Positions 21,528-32,598 of a stretch of 64,000 nt of DNA are shown in pieces (position 1 is the stretch's first letter; each line of letters begins with the position of its first letter). Both the position numbers and the translations under genes were made by a program. Source of the stretch: Sciurus carolinensis (Eukaryota > Chordata > Mammalia > Rodentia > Sciuridae); the NCBI RefSeq assembly GCF_902686445.1, contig NC_062223.1:58057998-58121997 (forward strand), in the 5' to 3' direction. Under the pieces are notes generated by a model, which saw only the letters and a list, made by a program, of their open reading frames with translations, did not search any database and was not told the DNA's origin.

Positions 21528-22110
21528 TTGTCAGAAGGTAGGTTCCCTTTGTCCTCCCATGGGTCCTCTATCTTAGGCTTAGGGATACTCATTGTAGGTT
21601 ATTCTACAGTCCTTCTCTTTGTTCTTGAGAGATTTGCTTACTCCAATCTCCCCCCTATGCAGAGAACTCTGCAACTCACCACTTTAAAGGCACTTCTCTT
21701 GCAGCTCAGGCTTAAAGTGAAACCAAAAGACAAGAAAATGACCCTTCAGGCATCCACTTCAAGCATTGTAACTTCTGAGGATGAAGAGGAAGAAACTGAA
21801 TAACAAAGGCCTCCTGCCATCTGCCCCTCCCCCTGTATATCCTTGGAGTGAATTGCACTCTCCCACTCCCTCTGGAGTTCTCTCCGGAGTTCCCTCTGCG
21901 AAGCAGGGTACTTTAAAAGGGTCTTCTTTATCTCCCAAGAATTCATTTGCAGCATACCCCATCAATTTGGGCCCTGATGGGGGTGAAATGCCTTGGATCA
22001 CCACCCCACTCCCAGAGCTGGCCCCCCCTTAGAAAGGCAGAAATGAGAGAAGGTTTAGTCCCACCAGCACCATTTTATCCTATAACAGTGATTTATGCCT
22101 GTTTAAAGGG
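21528..22110 (+). pseudogene. gag-like remnant of the plus-strand provirus
   Basis: The frame at 21781-22032 has a Pro-rich stretch with P-P-P-V-Y, resembling the PPxY late-domain motif that recruits host budding factors. It is followed by A-A-Y-P-I, which in betaretrovirus-like Gag lies near the start of capsid. An upstream piece (21528-21803) ends in an acidic stretch. The frames are offset and stop-rich, and everything downstream is lost. The identification is tentative. Confidence 0.45.
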
Positions 22111-22479
22111 AGTTCTGGGTGGTCCAAGATGGCGGACTAGAGGGTGACTGCATCTCCTGTCACTCCAGAACCCAGGATTCAAGAAGGGGAGGCATTGAGA
22201 GACCAGACTAAAATAGAGCCATGGGGTGAGTCTCCCCCACCGGGTGAAGCTTGGCCTGGGCGGCAGACCCAGATAGGGGTGGCTTATCAGAGCAGGACAG
22301 GGCAGTTAGAGTCTTCCCCAAGTAGTCCTGCTCCCTCCGGCGGTGGGCTCCTCCCACACAGCCAGCTTCTCGGAGCAGGCCCCCCAGTGAGAGCCTTTCT
22401 GCACAGAACCAGCTCCAAGTCCCGGAGACAGTGGTGAGCTCCGGGCCACAGGCAGCTTCAGGGACCAGAACAGGGCAGC

Positions 22480-22908
22480 CATTGTAGAGGTCTTTCATCT
22501 CTTTTGTTAGATTAATTCCCAAGTATTTTATTTTATTTTTTGAGGCTATTGTGAATGGAGTAATTTTCCTAATTTCTATTTCAGAGAATTCATCACTTAT
22601 GAATAAAAATGCATTAGGTTTATGAGCATTGATTTTATATCCTGCTACTTTACTGAATTTATTTATGAGTTCTAGAAGTTTTCTGGTGGAATTTTTCAGC
22701 TCCCCTAAATATAATCATGTCATCAGCAAATAGTGATAGTTTGAGTTCTTCTTTTCCTATTCATATCCCTTTAATTTCTTTGGTCTGCCTAATTGTTCTG
22801 GCTAGAATTTCAAGGATGATGTTGAATAAAAGTGGTGAAATGTTGGGAGAAATCCTAGTTCTTGGCTGGCAGAAGTGAAGGTCTCAAGTGTGTAAGGAAA
22901 ACTTGTAG
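22480..22908 (+). repeat. exact 429-bp direct duplication of 20436-20864
   Basis: Every base agrees by eye over 429 positions at an offset of 2044. The copy carries a minus-strand L1 piece plus the first 68 bp of the 20797 LTR across their junction, so it derives from this locus and not from another repeat copy. Confidence 0.93.
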
Positions 22909-23020
22909 AGGGAACGCGATAGTCCTTGAAACTCTAGCCAGAGCAATTAGACAGACCAAAGAAATTTAAGGGATACGAATAGGAGAAGAAGAACTCAATC
23001 TATCCCTGTTCGCTGATGAC

Positions 23021-24736
23021 ATGATTATTTATTTAGAGGAACCAGGAAATTCCACCAGAAAACTTTTAGATCTCATAAGTGAATTCAGTAAAGTAGCAGG
23101 TTACAAGATCAATGCTCATAAATCCAATGCATTTTTATACATAAGTGATGAATCTTCAGAAAGAGAAAATAGGAAAACTACCCCATTCACAATAGCATCG
23201 AAAAAAATAAAATACTTGGGAATCAATCTCACAAAAGAGGTGAAAGACCTCTATGATGAGAACTACAGAACACTAATGAAAGAAATTAAAGAAAACCTTA
23301 GAAGATGGAAAGATCTCCCATGTTCTTGGATAGGCAGAATTAATATTGTCAAAATGGCCATACAACCTAAAGTGCTATACAGATTCAAAGCAATTCCAAT
23401 TGAAATCCCAATGATGTACCTTACAGAAATAGAGCAAGCAATTATGAAATTCATCTGGAAGAATAAAAAACCCAGAATAGCTAAAGCAATCCTCAGTAGA
23501 AAGAGCGAAGCAGGGGGTATCGCAATACCAGATCTTCAACTCTATTACATAGCAATAGTAACAAAATCGGCATGGTATTGGTACCAAAATAGACAGGTAG
23601 ATCAATGGTACAGAATAGAGGACATGGACACAAACCCAAATAAAAACTATTTTCTCATACTAGACAAAGGGGCCAAAAATATGCAATGGAGAAAAGATAG
23701 CCTCTTCAACAAATGGTGCTGGGAAAACTGGAAAGCCATATGCAACAGAATGAAATTAAACCCTCATCTCTCACCCTGCACAAAACCCAACTCAAAATGG
23801 ATCAAGGACCTCGGAATCAGACCAGAGACCCTGCATCTTATAGAAGAATAAGTAGGTCCAAATCTTCAACTTGTTGGCTTAGGATCAGACTTCCTTAACA
23901 GGACTCCCATAGAACAAGAAATAAAAGCAAGAATCAATAACTGGGATAGATTCAAACTAAATAGCTTTCTCTCAGCAAAGAAAACTATCAGTAATGTGAA
24001 TAGAGAGCCTACAGAGTGTGAAAAAATCTTTGCCACTCATACTTCAGATAGAGCGCTAATTTCCAGTATATATAAAGAACTCAAAAAACTCTACACGAAG
24101 AATACAAATAATCCAATCAACAAATGGGCTAAGGAAATGAATAGACACTTCACAGAAGAAGATGTACAAGCAATCAACAGATATATGAAAAAATGCTCAA
24201 CATCTCTAGTAATAAGAGAAATGCAAATCAAAACCACCCTAAGATTCCATCTCACCCCAATTAGAATGGTGATTATGAAGAACATAAGCAACAATAGGCA
24301 TTGGAGAGAATGTGGGGAAAAAGGTACACTCATACATTGCTGGTAGGGTTACAAATTAGTGCAGCCACTCCTGAAAGCAATATGGAGATTTCTCAGAAAG
24401 CTTGGAATGGAACCACCATTTGATCGAGCTGTCCCACTCCTTGGCCTTTACCCAAAGGACTTAAAATCAGCATACTACAGCAATACAGCCACATCAATGT
24501 TCATAGCTGCTCAATTCACCATAACCAGATTGTGGAACCAACCTAGATGCCCTTCAATTGATGAATGGATAAAGAAACTGTGGCATATATATACAATGGA
24601 ATATTACTCCGCAATGAAGAATGATAAAATTATGGCATTTACAGGCAAATGGATGAAATTGGAGAATATCATGCTAAGTGAGATAAGCCAATCTCAAAAA
24701 ACTAAAGGACGAATTAAATCGCTGATAAGCGGATGA
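23021..24736 (+). pseudogene. L1 ORF2 C-terminal half
   Basis: The frame 23021-23851 runs from just after the F-A-D-D motif through the thumb-like region ([17 protein letters not shown]). 23996-24346 and 24359-24736 hold the C-terminal domain with a C-G-E-K-G-T-L-I-H-C-W Cys-rich motif, ending at a stop at 24734-24736. There are a frame break near 23850 and a stop at 24344. No start or endonuclease is present. Confidence 0.88.
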
Positions 24737-24751
24737 GGACATATAATGGGG

Positions 24752-24800
24752 GGTGGGAGGGGTTAGCATTAGGATTAGGGTTAGGTTTAGGGTTAGGGAT
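24752..24800 (+). repeat. TTAGGG-like tract in L1 3' UTR
   Basis: Units TTAGCA, TTAGGA, TTAGGG, TTAGGT, TTAGGG and TTAGGG follow a G-rich stretch just after the ORF2 stop. They match the minus-strand tract at 4297-4327. Confidence 0.88.
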
Positions 24801-24979
24801 AAGGAGGGCGGTAAGAATGGAGGAAAGAAGGACTGTATAGAGGCAAGGGAGGTGTGGGAGAGGTGGGGGGGAAGTGAAAAAATAATGAATCAAACATCAT
24901 TGCCCTATGTAAATTTATGATTACACAAATGGTATGCCTCGACTCCATGTACAAATAGGGAAACAACATGTATCCCATT

Positions 24980-25036
24980 TGTATACAATAATATACAATA
25001 ATATATATATATATCATATATATATATATATATATG
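24980..25036. repeat. AT-rich microsatellite at the L1 3' end
   Basis: ATACAATA repeats pass into (AT)n, probably expanded from the L1 tail. Confidence 0.85.
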
Positions 25037-26061
25037 GTAAATTTAATTGAGGAGGTGAGAGACCTATAAGCTGAAATCTATAAAATATTTTTTTAAGGAA
25101 ATTGAAGGAGATGCAAAAAATGGAGAGATATTTCATGTTGATGGGGTGCGAGGATTAAAGTATTTAGTATATTTGAATTTATCACATTGTATGGAAAGTC
25201 TTGTTTTATATATGGGCACCTAAGTCCCAATTACATTCATTCAATATTACATGTTTTACTCACTACTTTAACAAGCAAACTATAAAATATATCACATTCA
25301 CTTAGGCATTAGAACTTCAATTTCTAGAATTTTTATTATTCAACTTTTTGACTACAATGTTATGCTTATTAGGACTTAAAATTGTGTTTTAATCATCTTT
25401 GTTACTCTTCTATTTCAGAATATGTAACTGTGATGCATTTTCTCTCATTTTTAATGACCTCTTTAAGATAAAACCACCACCTGCTTAAACTGTCTCCTTG
25501 GCTGAGGTGGTGTTTCAGTTGAGACCTGGGATGTCCAGGAGTTCCAAGACATCCTTGCCAGTTGCTTGCACACCTGTCCAACCTGGTCCTCAGAACACAC
25601 TCTCCCTCTGAAACCATGTTATCAAGTTCAACAGTGACTCCACAGAGTTAAATCAGAGGTCAGTTTATGTACCTCTCATCTGCTACTGACACTGTTTACA
25701 GAACCAAAGTCTCCATCACTTGGAATTCTGGAACAGCCCACTCTCCTGCTTTTCCCCTTTCTGAAATAGCTGCTCCTTCCCATATTTTACCCACTAATCT
25801 GATACTAAGTTTTACTAAATTCCCATTTCCATTTTTAATTCTGAGTCTTTTGATTCATTGACTAATTCTTCTATATTGGATACTGAATCCAATGCTTCAT
25901 CCAGATTTTTAATAACGACCCCTTCAGAACTCTTCCCTTTTTCAATCTTAATTGGCTTTTTCTAGGAATGCTCCAGTCCTTTGGGGGTAATCTCCAAAGA
26001 GTCTATAATCTCATTTAGGTCACATTGATACTGTGGTTCCTGAAATAATGCCTATGACACA
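25037..26061. other. unassigned intergenic DNA
   Basis: About 1 kb with no recognised gene or repeat. Short frames at 25402-25617 (-) and 25667-25861 (+) show no familiar motif. Confidence 0.45.
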
Positions 26062-26460
26062 ATGAGTCTGTATTAGTTTCCTAGGGCTGTAATAACAAAG
26101 TACTGTAGACTGGGTAGATTGAGCAGAAATTTCTTTTCCCACAATTTTGAAAGTGAGAAAACTGAGGTTTTGGTGCAGGATATGTCATTTTTTTCCTGAC
26201 ACGTTCCTCCTGTCCTTGTAGACATCAGCTACTCCTTTCTATACTTTCACATGGTCTTTCCTTTCAGTATCTCTGTCCTAATCTCCATTTCTTTTAAGGA
26301 TACCAGTCATGTTGAATTAGGAAACACCATACTGATCTCATTTCTAATTCATTGCCTCTATAAAGATCCCCATCTTCCAGAAGCATCATATTCTGAGGTA
26401 CTGAAGATAAGGTCTTCAGAATAGGAATTGGGGGAGAAAAACAATTGAGCCCATAACAGG
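26062..26460 (+). repeat. old interspersed repeat with LTR-like ends
   Basis: It starts TGTATTAGTTTCCTAGGGCTG and ends near GAGCCCATAACA, with internal blocks common to a widespread old mammalian repeat (ACAAAGTACTGTAGACTGGG, CTAATCTCCATTTCTTTTAAGG, TTCTGAGGTACTG). Diverged partial copies occur at 41160-41400, 53310-53510 and 57000-57190. The exact family is not assigned. Confidence 0.6.
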
Positions 26461-28199
26461 AAGCCTGTTAAATATTAGCTAAATAAATTCTCTGAAAATT
26501 TCTTCTGAATATTTGAAACACATTTTTGTTAAAATTTCATCTTTCAAATGACTAATAGCTTGCTTTGACTAGTGCATGACATATAAGAAGGTAAGTTACA
26601 GGAGGTGAATTAAATTTAAATATCTATGTCAAATGAGGTAAGAAAATTTCATTAAGTGAGGGAAGAGACATGGTATTATTTGTGTGCCCAACTCTAATAA
26701 GGGGAAGTCAAATTGATCACACTGAGGAATTAAAACTAGGTGACAAATTTTATCATTCAGAGCAGATAATTATAAAAGAAAGAAGCATGGAGAGTTTAGA
26801 ATGGGATGGCTAATAAAGAATAGGACTCAGGGATATTCCCTTTGTAAATGATTCTTTGAGATTGGGAAAGAGATCACACATACGAATGCATTATTTACAT
26901 GATAAAAAATAAATACCCCAAAACGTGAGGACAAACCTTGGTGAGACTTGAAGACATATTCATATATTTTAATCTTATTTACAAAGCCCCACATTGCATG
27001 ATCACATTGCTAACACGGCCATCTAGGGTTAGAGTGGCTATTAAAGATCCATAACAACAATGACTTTGAGGAATTTGAACTGGTTGGTATGAGAGAGTCT
27101 GAGAGGAAATGGAAGAGCAGTCATGAAATGTCTTGGTAATGGTCCATGCCTGGAGTGGCTCAGGTTTCTGACTTGCCCACGTATAGTACAGGAAAGAGCA
27201 GGTCTGTTCATCACGTTCATTGCTTTGTGGTCACCATTTCTCACTCCAATTCTTGTAGGTATATACTAAATAGAGAATGAAACAGGGTCCTCTGGGATCA
27301 CTCAATTCTATAAAGGCTATCCCCCTTCATCCAGGGCAAATGCTGCAGCCATGTAGAAAAATGAACAAAATAAAAGGCAATATATCTAGAATTTGTTATT
27401 CCCATTTTGAATTATGATAATTTTTTCTAAATGCACATCCATTTTTCAACCTTCTGGTATTATATGTGGTTTCCTTCATGAAAAGGCAAGATAATGGGAA
27501 TCTTTTTCTGGAAACTAGGTGCTGGCAGCCCTGACTGTTGAGTTTCAGAATGAGAATTACCAGAATTTTCCCCATTCTGATCCATCTCCTCGGAAGTTCT
27601 CCTAAATTCATCCTTTGGAAATCTGCTTTCCTAGAGAGAATGGAAATTTCTTCATGAATTTAAGGAACAAGGTGACCTCGCATCCAGTCATGAGCTGTTA
27701 TGAACTCAATTTCACTGATTTACTTGCTTTTCAAAGTGATTCTATATTGAATATCTGAAAGGTATAAAGAAGAAAACAGATAGATCAATCTGAAATAATT
27801 GAGGACATTTCCATGAACAGACTATGTAGAAAATTCAGAAGGACTAAGAAGTTTACATTGCACAGTAAAGCATCCTAAGCAATAGTGCAACATCATTTCT
27901 CTTCTGGGTTTAAAATGACAAAGGAAGGAGCAGGTGCCAAAGAGAGCAGCCATTACTGCAGCTACAACAGCAGGAGACAATGACCAGATAGGAGAAGGAG
28001 CCCTGCCATTGTCAAGGGCCTGTGGGAAAATGCACTCCTTATTCATTAGAGTAAAATGTTTACTACTCTAATGGACACCAATTTTCATAAAGTCTTAGAC
28101 ACCAAAAAAAAATTTCACTCCTGAGCTAGAGGTTGCAACATAATCAGACATCAAAATTCCTTCCAGATTGCTATTACAATCACATAATATGTATCCTCA
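26461..28199. other. unassigned intergenic DNA
   Basis: No gene was recognised in about 1.7 kb. Short minus-strand frames (27041-27244, 27396-27611, 27822-28046) show no familiar domain. Confidence 0.45.
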
Positions 28200-28545
28200 C
28201 CTTGCTTGTCCTATAGTGTATCTGGATATATCATGATTCCTCCCGGAGGACCAGGAAAAGAGGGGAGACTATCTCCTATTAATCTCATGACCCAGGATTT
28301 GGTTACATTGCTTCTTCTCATATCCTCTGGGTCAGGACCTAGTAACACAGGGTTATAAGCAACATAAAAAACTGAAAAATAAGGTCTTTTTTCTGCTGTA
28401 ATACTCTTAAAAATATTGTGAAAGATGGGAGAATTGATATTGGAGAAAACTAGCAGTTTCTACACTCCATGTCTCTCAGATTCTGCACTCATATTAAAAT
28501 ATAAGAGAAAACCATGAGAAAGTCATAAAAAGTGCTCCAGGAACT

Positions 28546-28750
28546 GTGTGCAGTGGTGCACATCTGTAATCCCAGAGGCTCTGGAGGCTGAGGCAGGAGG
28601 ATCCTGAGTTCAAAGCCAGCCTTAGCAATTTAGTGAGGCCCTAAGCAACCTAGTGAGTCCCTGTCTCTAAATAAAATACAAAACAGGCTGGAATGTGTCT
28701 CAGTGGTTAAGTGCCCCTGACTTCAATCCCCAGTACCAACAAATAAAAGT
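28546..28750 (+). repeat. dimeric B1 + ID SINE (MEN type)
   Basis: The left half is 7SL-derived B1 (G-T-G-C-A-C-A-T-C-T-G-T-A-A-T-C-C-C-A then G-A-G-G-C-T-G-A-G-G-C-A-G-G). The right half is ID-like (C-T-C-A-G-T-G-G-T-T-A-A-G-T-G-C-C-C and C-A-A-T-C-C-C-C-A-G-T-A-C-C). This combination is known from squirrels and is the main taxonomic clue. Confidence 0.85.
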
Positions 28751-28858
28751 GCTTGAGTAGAGCAGGGACTGGCATTGGAATGCCTCCTCTTGTTGTCATT
28801 TCAGAAAATTTAGGGTCTAATACTTATTAACTTCATAAAATAAGCAAGCATGTCCTTC

Positions 28859-28905
28859 AAAAAAAAAAAAAAAGAAAAGAAAGTAAGAAAGAAGAAAGAC
28901 TAGAA
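28859..28905 (+). repeat. A-rich/GAAA low-complexity tract
   Basis: Fourteen or more A's followed by GAAA and GAAAG units. Confidence 0.9.
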
Positions 28906-29700
28906 AAGAAAATTTTGCTATCTGTTAAAGCCTGTCTTTTCTTGTATTAAGTGGGGATATTACAATAGATGGCCATTAAGGCACACAGGATTCATTACTA
29001 AAGAAATAAGCATGGTTTATGTCTTATTGAGCCTCTAATTTAAAGGAATCAAATACATCACATCCTAAAAACAGCTGTGTGAACTGTAAGTCCCTTGATT
29101 GCAAATAACACAGGTTCTATTTTTCCTCCCACATATTTTTCTGGCCAGTCGGGGATATGAAGTTTCTTTCTCTAAGGGAGCACATGATGGAGGCCATCAC
29201 TTCAGTCCTGGATTCCTGCATATCTTCAGAAGACATACATTGTCTGTGCTCTTAGTGGCCTCATTTTCCTCTGAGTGATCTTGATTCTTCAGGCACGGCT
29301 CCCACTGCGAGACAACAATGGGTACCTGTATTATCTATTCCTAACTAACGTTCACCCATCCTTCTTTTGTTCTTTATTTGAGTGATTTCTCTTCCTCTCT
29401 GTTTCTGGAATGTGCTTAAGCTAGGCTTTATTTTCATCCACAATTTGACCACCATGTTACATATACAACATGGGAATTTCTCATCTACTTTTCCTGCATC
29501 CATGTGGGATCAGAACACAGAGGGTGTGAGTCACAAGGGCTGGACTGGGGGAAGGCTATGAGGCAGCACTGCAGGGTTCAGATTCACAGTGTATGAGGTC
29601 AAGGACTAAAAACACAACCTGTTTGTAGCACAATTTAATCTTCTGTAAAATGGGAAATACCAATTCTTACATTATTGATTTTTCACAGAATTCAAAGATG

Positions 29701-30339
29701 GAAAGCCAGGTATATTCTCAAGCACATGCCAGTTGATTTCCACTCAGGTAGGAGCTTGTCCTCTCTCCCATTTGAAATTTGTATGAGAAACTCTATTTTA
29801 TTCAAGCTCTGAACTTCTACAACTCCTACAGACACTTGACAAAAACCTTTGATCTCTAAAGTAACTCTGGCAGAGAAAATGAAGAACATTTCTACTGTAC
29901 ACACCCCAGAGCACCACTTAATAGTCCTCCACAGACACTCCAATACTTATCTCTCTCTTCAGTGGCACTCAGACCCTACATTGCTTATTTGTTTCTCATT
30001 GGTGCTGCTACACAACTCAGTTAAATACAAATTTCACTCCCATAGTGGATGAAAATGCTTTTAGGTGCTCATTAAAGTCATTTTGAGGCTTCACTTTAAA
30101 TGCATTCAGTGCTCAATTAATTTCTTTGGTTACACAAAAGGAGTGCTAAACACACCCAAAATATTTCACTAAAATAATGACAATATAAAGTTACTTTCAT
30201 TTAATGTTTTATGCATTTTTTAATATTTTTTGTTGAATTTTCATTCCAACAAAATCTTCACTATGGTTAGACTCCTCTTTCTCTCATGCATTCAAAGAAT
30301 GAATATGAATACACAAGACGCTGCACATAGAACTAGATG
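29701..30339. other. unassigned intergenic DNA
   Basis: No gene, RNA or repeat was recognised in this stretch. Confidence 0.45.
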
Positions 30340-31089
30340 CTGGAAATACAAACACTGCTTCTGTCTTCACTGACACACTTGAGTCACTTCTAGTTCATCA
30401 GGCCAAGACATCTTCCCACCTGTCCAAAAAGAACCCACATTCCCTTCTGGGCCCTAAAACAAGGTCTTCTTATGTTCCTAGGAAGGAACATCTATTAGTC
30501 ATGGTGGTGTCATGGCCACCTCTACATTTTTATGAATTCCTGAACCTGAGAGAAAATTTCTGAAAGCTGCCACACTCAGTGGTACTTCTCTCCTTTGCTA
30601 AAGGATGTTGATTGGGGACGTTGGGAATAGAATTTCCCATGCAATGGAGAATCTGCTCTGCAATGCAAAGTACAAACTTTAGAGAAGGTCAGAAGTAGGA
30701 TTGTATCAGGTTCCAGGATCGTCAAGCCTTTGATAGGTTATGTAAACTCTGTAAATCTCTCTTTCCTCCCTTTTAACAGCCTGATAGTAAATTGAATGTA
30801 ACAGTATGGTTCTGAGAATAGTAATCATGCACCAGATGCTCACATAGGAAAATGTTCCCTAGGGCAACATGGAAGTTTCTCAACATTAACCCAAACATCT
30901 CGACCTGAGGGATGGAACTCATACCAACAAATGGAAAGGACAGGACATTATGGCAACTTTTTCTTTTATATTTATTAAATTGTTGATGGGCCTTTATTTT
31001 ACTTATTGATTTATATGAGGTGCTGAGAATCAAACCCAGTGCCTAACTTTTAACAAGAACAATCTGATCTAGAATGTGGTTATCTTCAC
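30340..31089 (+). repeat. duplicated segment upstream of a receptor remnant
   Basis: Diverged copy of 52590-53200, with shared blocks such as CTTCTAGTTCATCAGGC and CTATTAGTCATGGTGGT. In the other copy this DNA lies directly 3' of the Mrgprx pseudogene at 51465. An ID-SINE 3' end (minus) is at about 31015-31045. Confidence 0.7.
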
Positions 31090-31520
31090 CTTTGCCCAGG
31101 TTGTTCTGGTAGGTAATGTGGTTGTGCTGTGATTTCTGGGTTTTTACAGGCAGAGAAACACTACTCCATCTACATCCTCAACCTAACGTGTGTCTACTTT
31201 CTCTTCGCCAGCTGCAACATTATAGATTTCCTGCTGGGACTCATCAGAGATTTCCATTCCAACACTATCTTCCTCCAGGTCTTTGCCATGAATCACATTG
31301 TGTACATTGCAGGCCTCTGCATGTCAGTGCCACTAGTACCAAGCACTACCTGTCCTAACTGTGGCCTATCTGGAAACACTGCTGCCACCCAAAATACACT
31401 TCAGGTATGTGCATGCCCAACTCTGGGTCTGCTCATTGCTTCTGAGCATTCTGATCAGGTATTTTCATGGAATCCTGGATATAAAATATGAAGATCATAC
31501 AAAAGACTTCAAAGCCTGTT
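31090..31520 (+). pseudogene. Mrgprx-like receptor remnant (TM1-TM4 region)
   Basis: The sequence resumes receptor homology at the end of TM1 (G-N-V-V-V-L-type DNA), through a Y-I-L-N-L TM2 start, to a decayed TM3 (Y-I-A-G-L, then S-T-T-C-P in place of S-T-E-R-C-L), and on to a TM4 region (L-I-A-S-E-H). Two overlapping frames (31116-31358 and 31129-31491) are both needed, so frameshifts are present. There is no start codon region and no TM5-TM7. It is more diverged than the copies at 1, 51465 and 59127. Confidence 0.75.
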
Positions 31521-31723
31521 GTCGTGCATCTAGGGTGTTCAATGCAATGCATCTAATATTTTTAGGTGTGAGTTGCTCTGGGTCCTGAATGGAACTGTTC
31601 TATAGATATTTTTTGTGGATTCTTGCAGATGTAGCTGAGTAGGCCTTATGTGAAAATCCAGCTCTTGTGTCAGACTTCTTCCCCTGAACCCTGTACACCC
31701 TCTTTAAAAGATTATTTTCTCCT

Positions 31724-32157
31724 TGTTAGGGGAAGTTATGGTTCGTCGATAACTGCCAGAAAAACGATCCGCAGACACAGGTCTCACACGAGGAACTTTT
31801 TATGCGGATGATTCATGTCCGCTGGGGAAGGGAAGAAGGAAAAGAAGAAGGAACATGGCGCATGGTTTCTCCTCATATTGGAATTTCGCAGACTGGGAGG
31901 AACCAATCACGGAGGAGAATTATTACAGACTGACTGATGGACCAATGACATATTAGAACGTAATGTGGGAGGCAGGAAGATTACAGCAATGTAAGTCGGA
32001 AATTCCTGTAACGGGAGAGGCGGGCGTAACGCAGATTGACAGGTGGTTGGGAGGCTGGATTCCTGTAACAGGATAGGTGGGCGGAACGCAGATTGACAGA
32101 TGGTTAGGAGCCCAGGAATTCCTGTAGCAGGAGAGAAATGTGGCTTTATACCTTACA
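31724..32157 (-). repeat. 3' LTR of class I provirus
   Basis: On the minus strand it begins TGTAAGG and ends CCTAACA. It is 434 bp against 382 bp for the partner, mostly because a unit of about 57 bp (ATTCCTGTAAC to GGTTAGGAG) is present twice in tandem (32002-32058 and 32059-32115). The AATAAA present in the 5' LTR is altered here. Confidence 0.9.
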
Positions 32158-32598
32158 TTCCCCCATTTCCTTTTTTATAAAAAAAAATTTTTTTTTTCTT
32201 TTTTTGGTACATGGATGAAGGTCAGTCTTCTGTAATTACTTCTTGCTGGGTGTGGACATAGAGCTGGTATCATTGTGGCAGGAAGAACTGGAGACTTGCT
32301 AGTTTCTCTGGAGGCACATCTGCAGCCAGGCTCCAATTTTTGTGAGAGCCTGATATTTCTGCAATACAAGTAGATTAATTGACATGGAAGTAAAAGACAG
32401 GGGGCTCCTCTTTTTGGCTGGCATTCTATTGGAAAGAAAATTCAGTGGTTAGGAAAATTATAAGCAGGACTCCGGTCCTCATGGCTGGGCATGGTTGTTT
32501 GGTATCATCTGGCTCCCAATTTCTGGAATGGGAGGAAGGGTGGAGGGCTTCATGATCTTCAGTCTGAGATGAAGGGGTCCCACAGGAGTGGCTGAGTA
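32158..32598 (-). other. short env-less region before the 3' LTR
   Basis: This 440-bp stretch lies between the integrase end and the 3' LTR. It begins (at the LTR side) with the polypurine tract and an A/T-run. No envelope motif or useful frame was seen, so env was lost by this element or its parent. Confidence 0.65.

Larger units (their letters stand above)
20797..22117 (+). mobile_element. LTR provirus, 5' part only
   Basis: It begins with an LTR (20797-21137) inserted in the L1 just after GTGAAA. A primer-site-like TTTGGCGCCCC follows, then a leader and a gag-like stretch that ends where the L1 5' UTR starts at about 22118. No second LTR, pol or env is present. The TGGCGCCC start resembles Lys-type primer sites, but the next bases do not match, so the priming tRNA is not assigned. 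Confidence 0.75.
22118..24990 (+). mobile_element. composite L1 with internal patches copied from elsewhere
   Basis: Positions 22118-22479 are an L1 5' UTR (with the CAAGATGGCGGACTAGAGGG block). It breaks off and is followed by an exact 429-bp copy of 20436-20864 (22480-22908). Then comes 15 bp of LTR end joined to L1 ORF2 (22907-22921), and ORF2 continues to a G-rich 3' UTR and the 3' end near 24990. The first 170 bp after the junction have one difference from the inverted counterpart at 6170-6001. Beyond this, the next 180 bp have about 13. ORF1 and most of ORF2 are missing. Confidence 0.85.
28200..29700. repeat. duplicated segment, paralogous to 42000-42610 and 49264-49930
   Basis: Matching landmarks in the same order are CCCAGGATTTGGTTACATT (near 28290; cf. 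42100), GGATATTACAA (near 28955; cf. 42525), AAATACATCACATCCTAAA (near 29050; cf. 49307) and CACAGTGTATGAGGTCA (near 29585; cf. 49820). The other copy is split by the twin-primed L1. No gene was recognised in it. Confidence 0.6.

Noticed and set aside
24752..24800. Interstitial telomere from chromosome fusion or repair
   Set aside because: The tract sits at the same L1 3' UTR position as at 4297-4327, so it belongs to the L1.
22908..24990. Simple inverted segmental duplication of the L1 at 4090-6170
   Set aside because: Flanks differ and divergence rises to several percent beyond the first 170 bp; only a short patch fits a copy from there.
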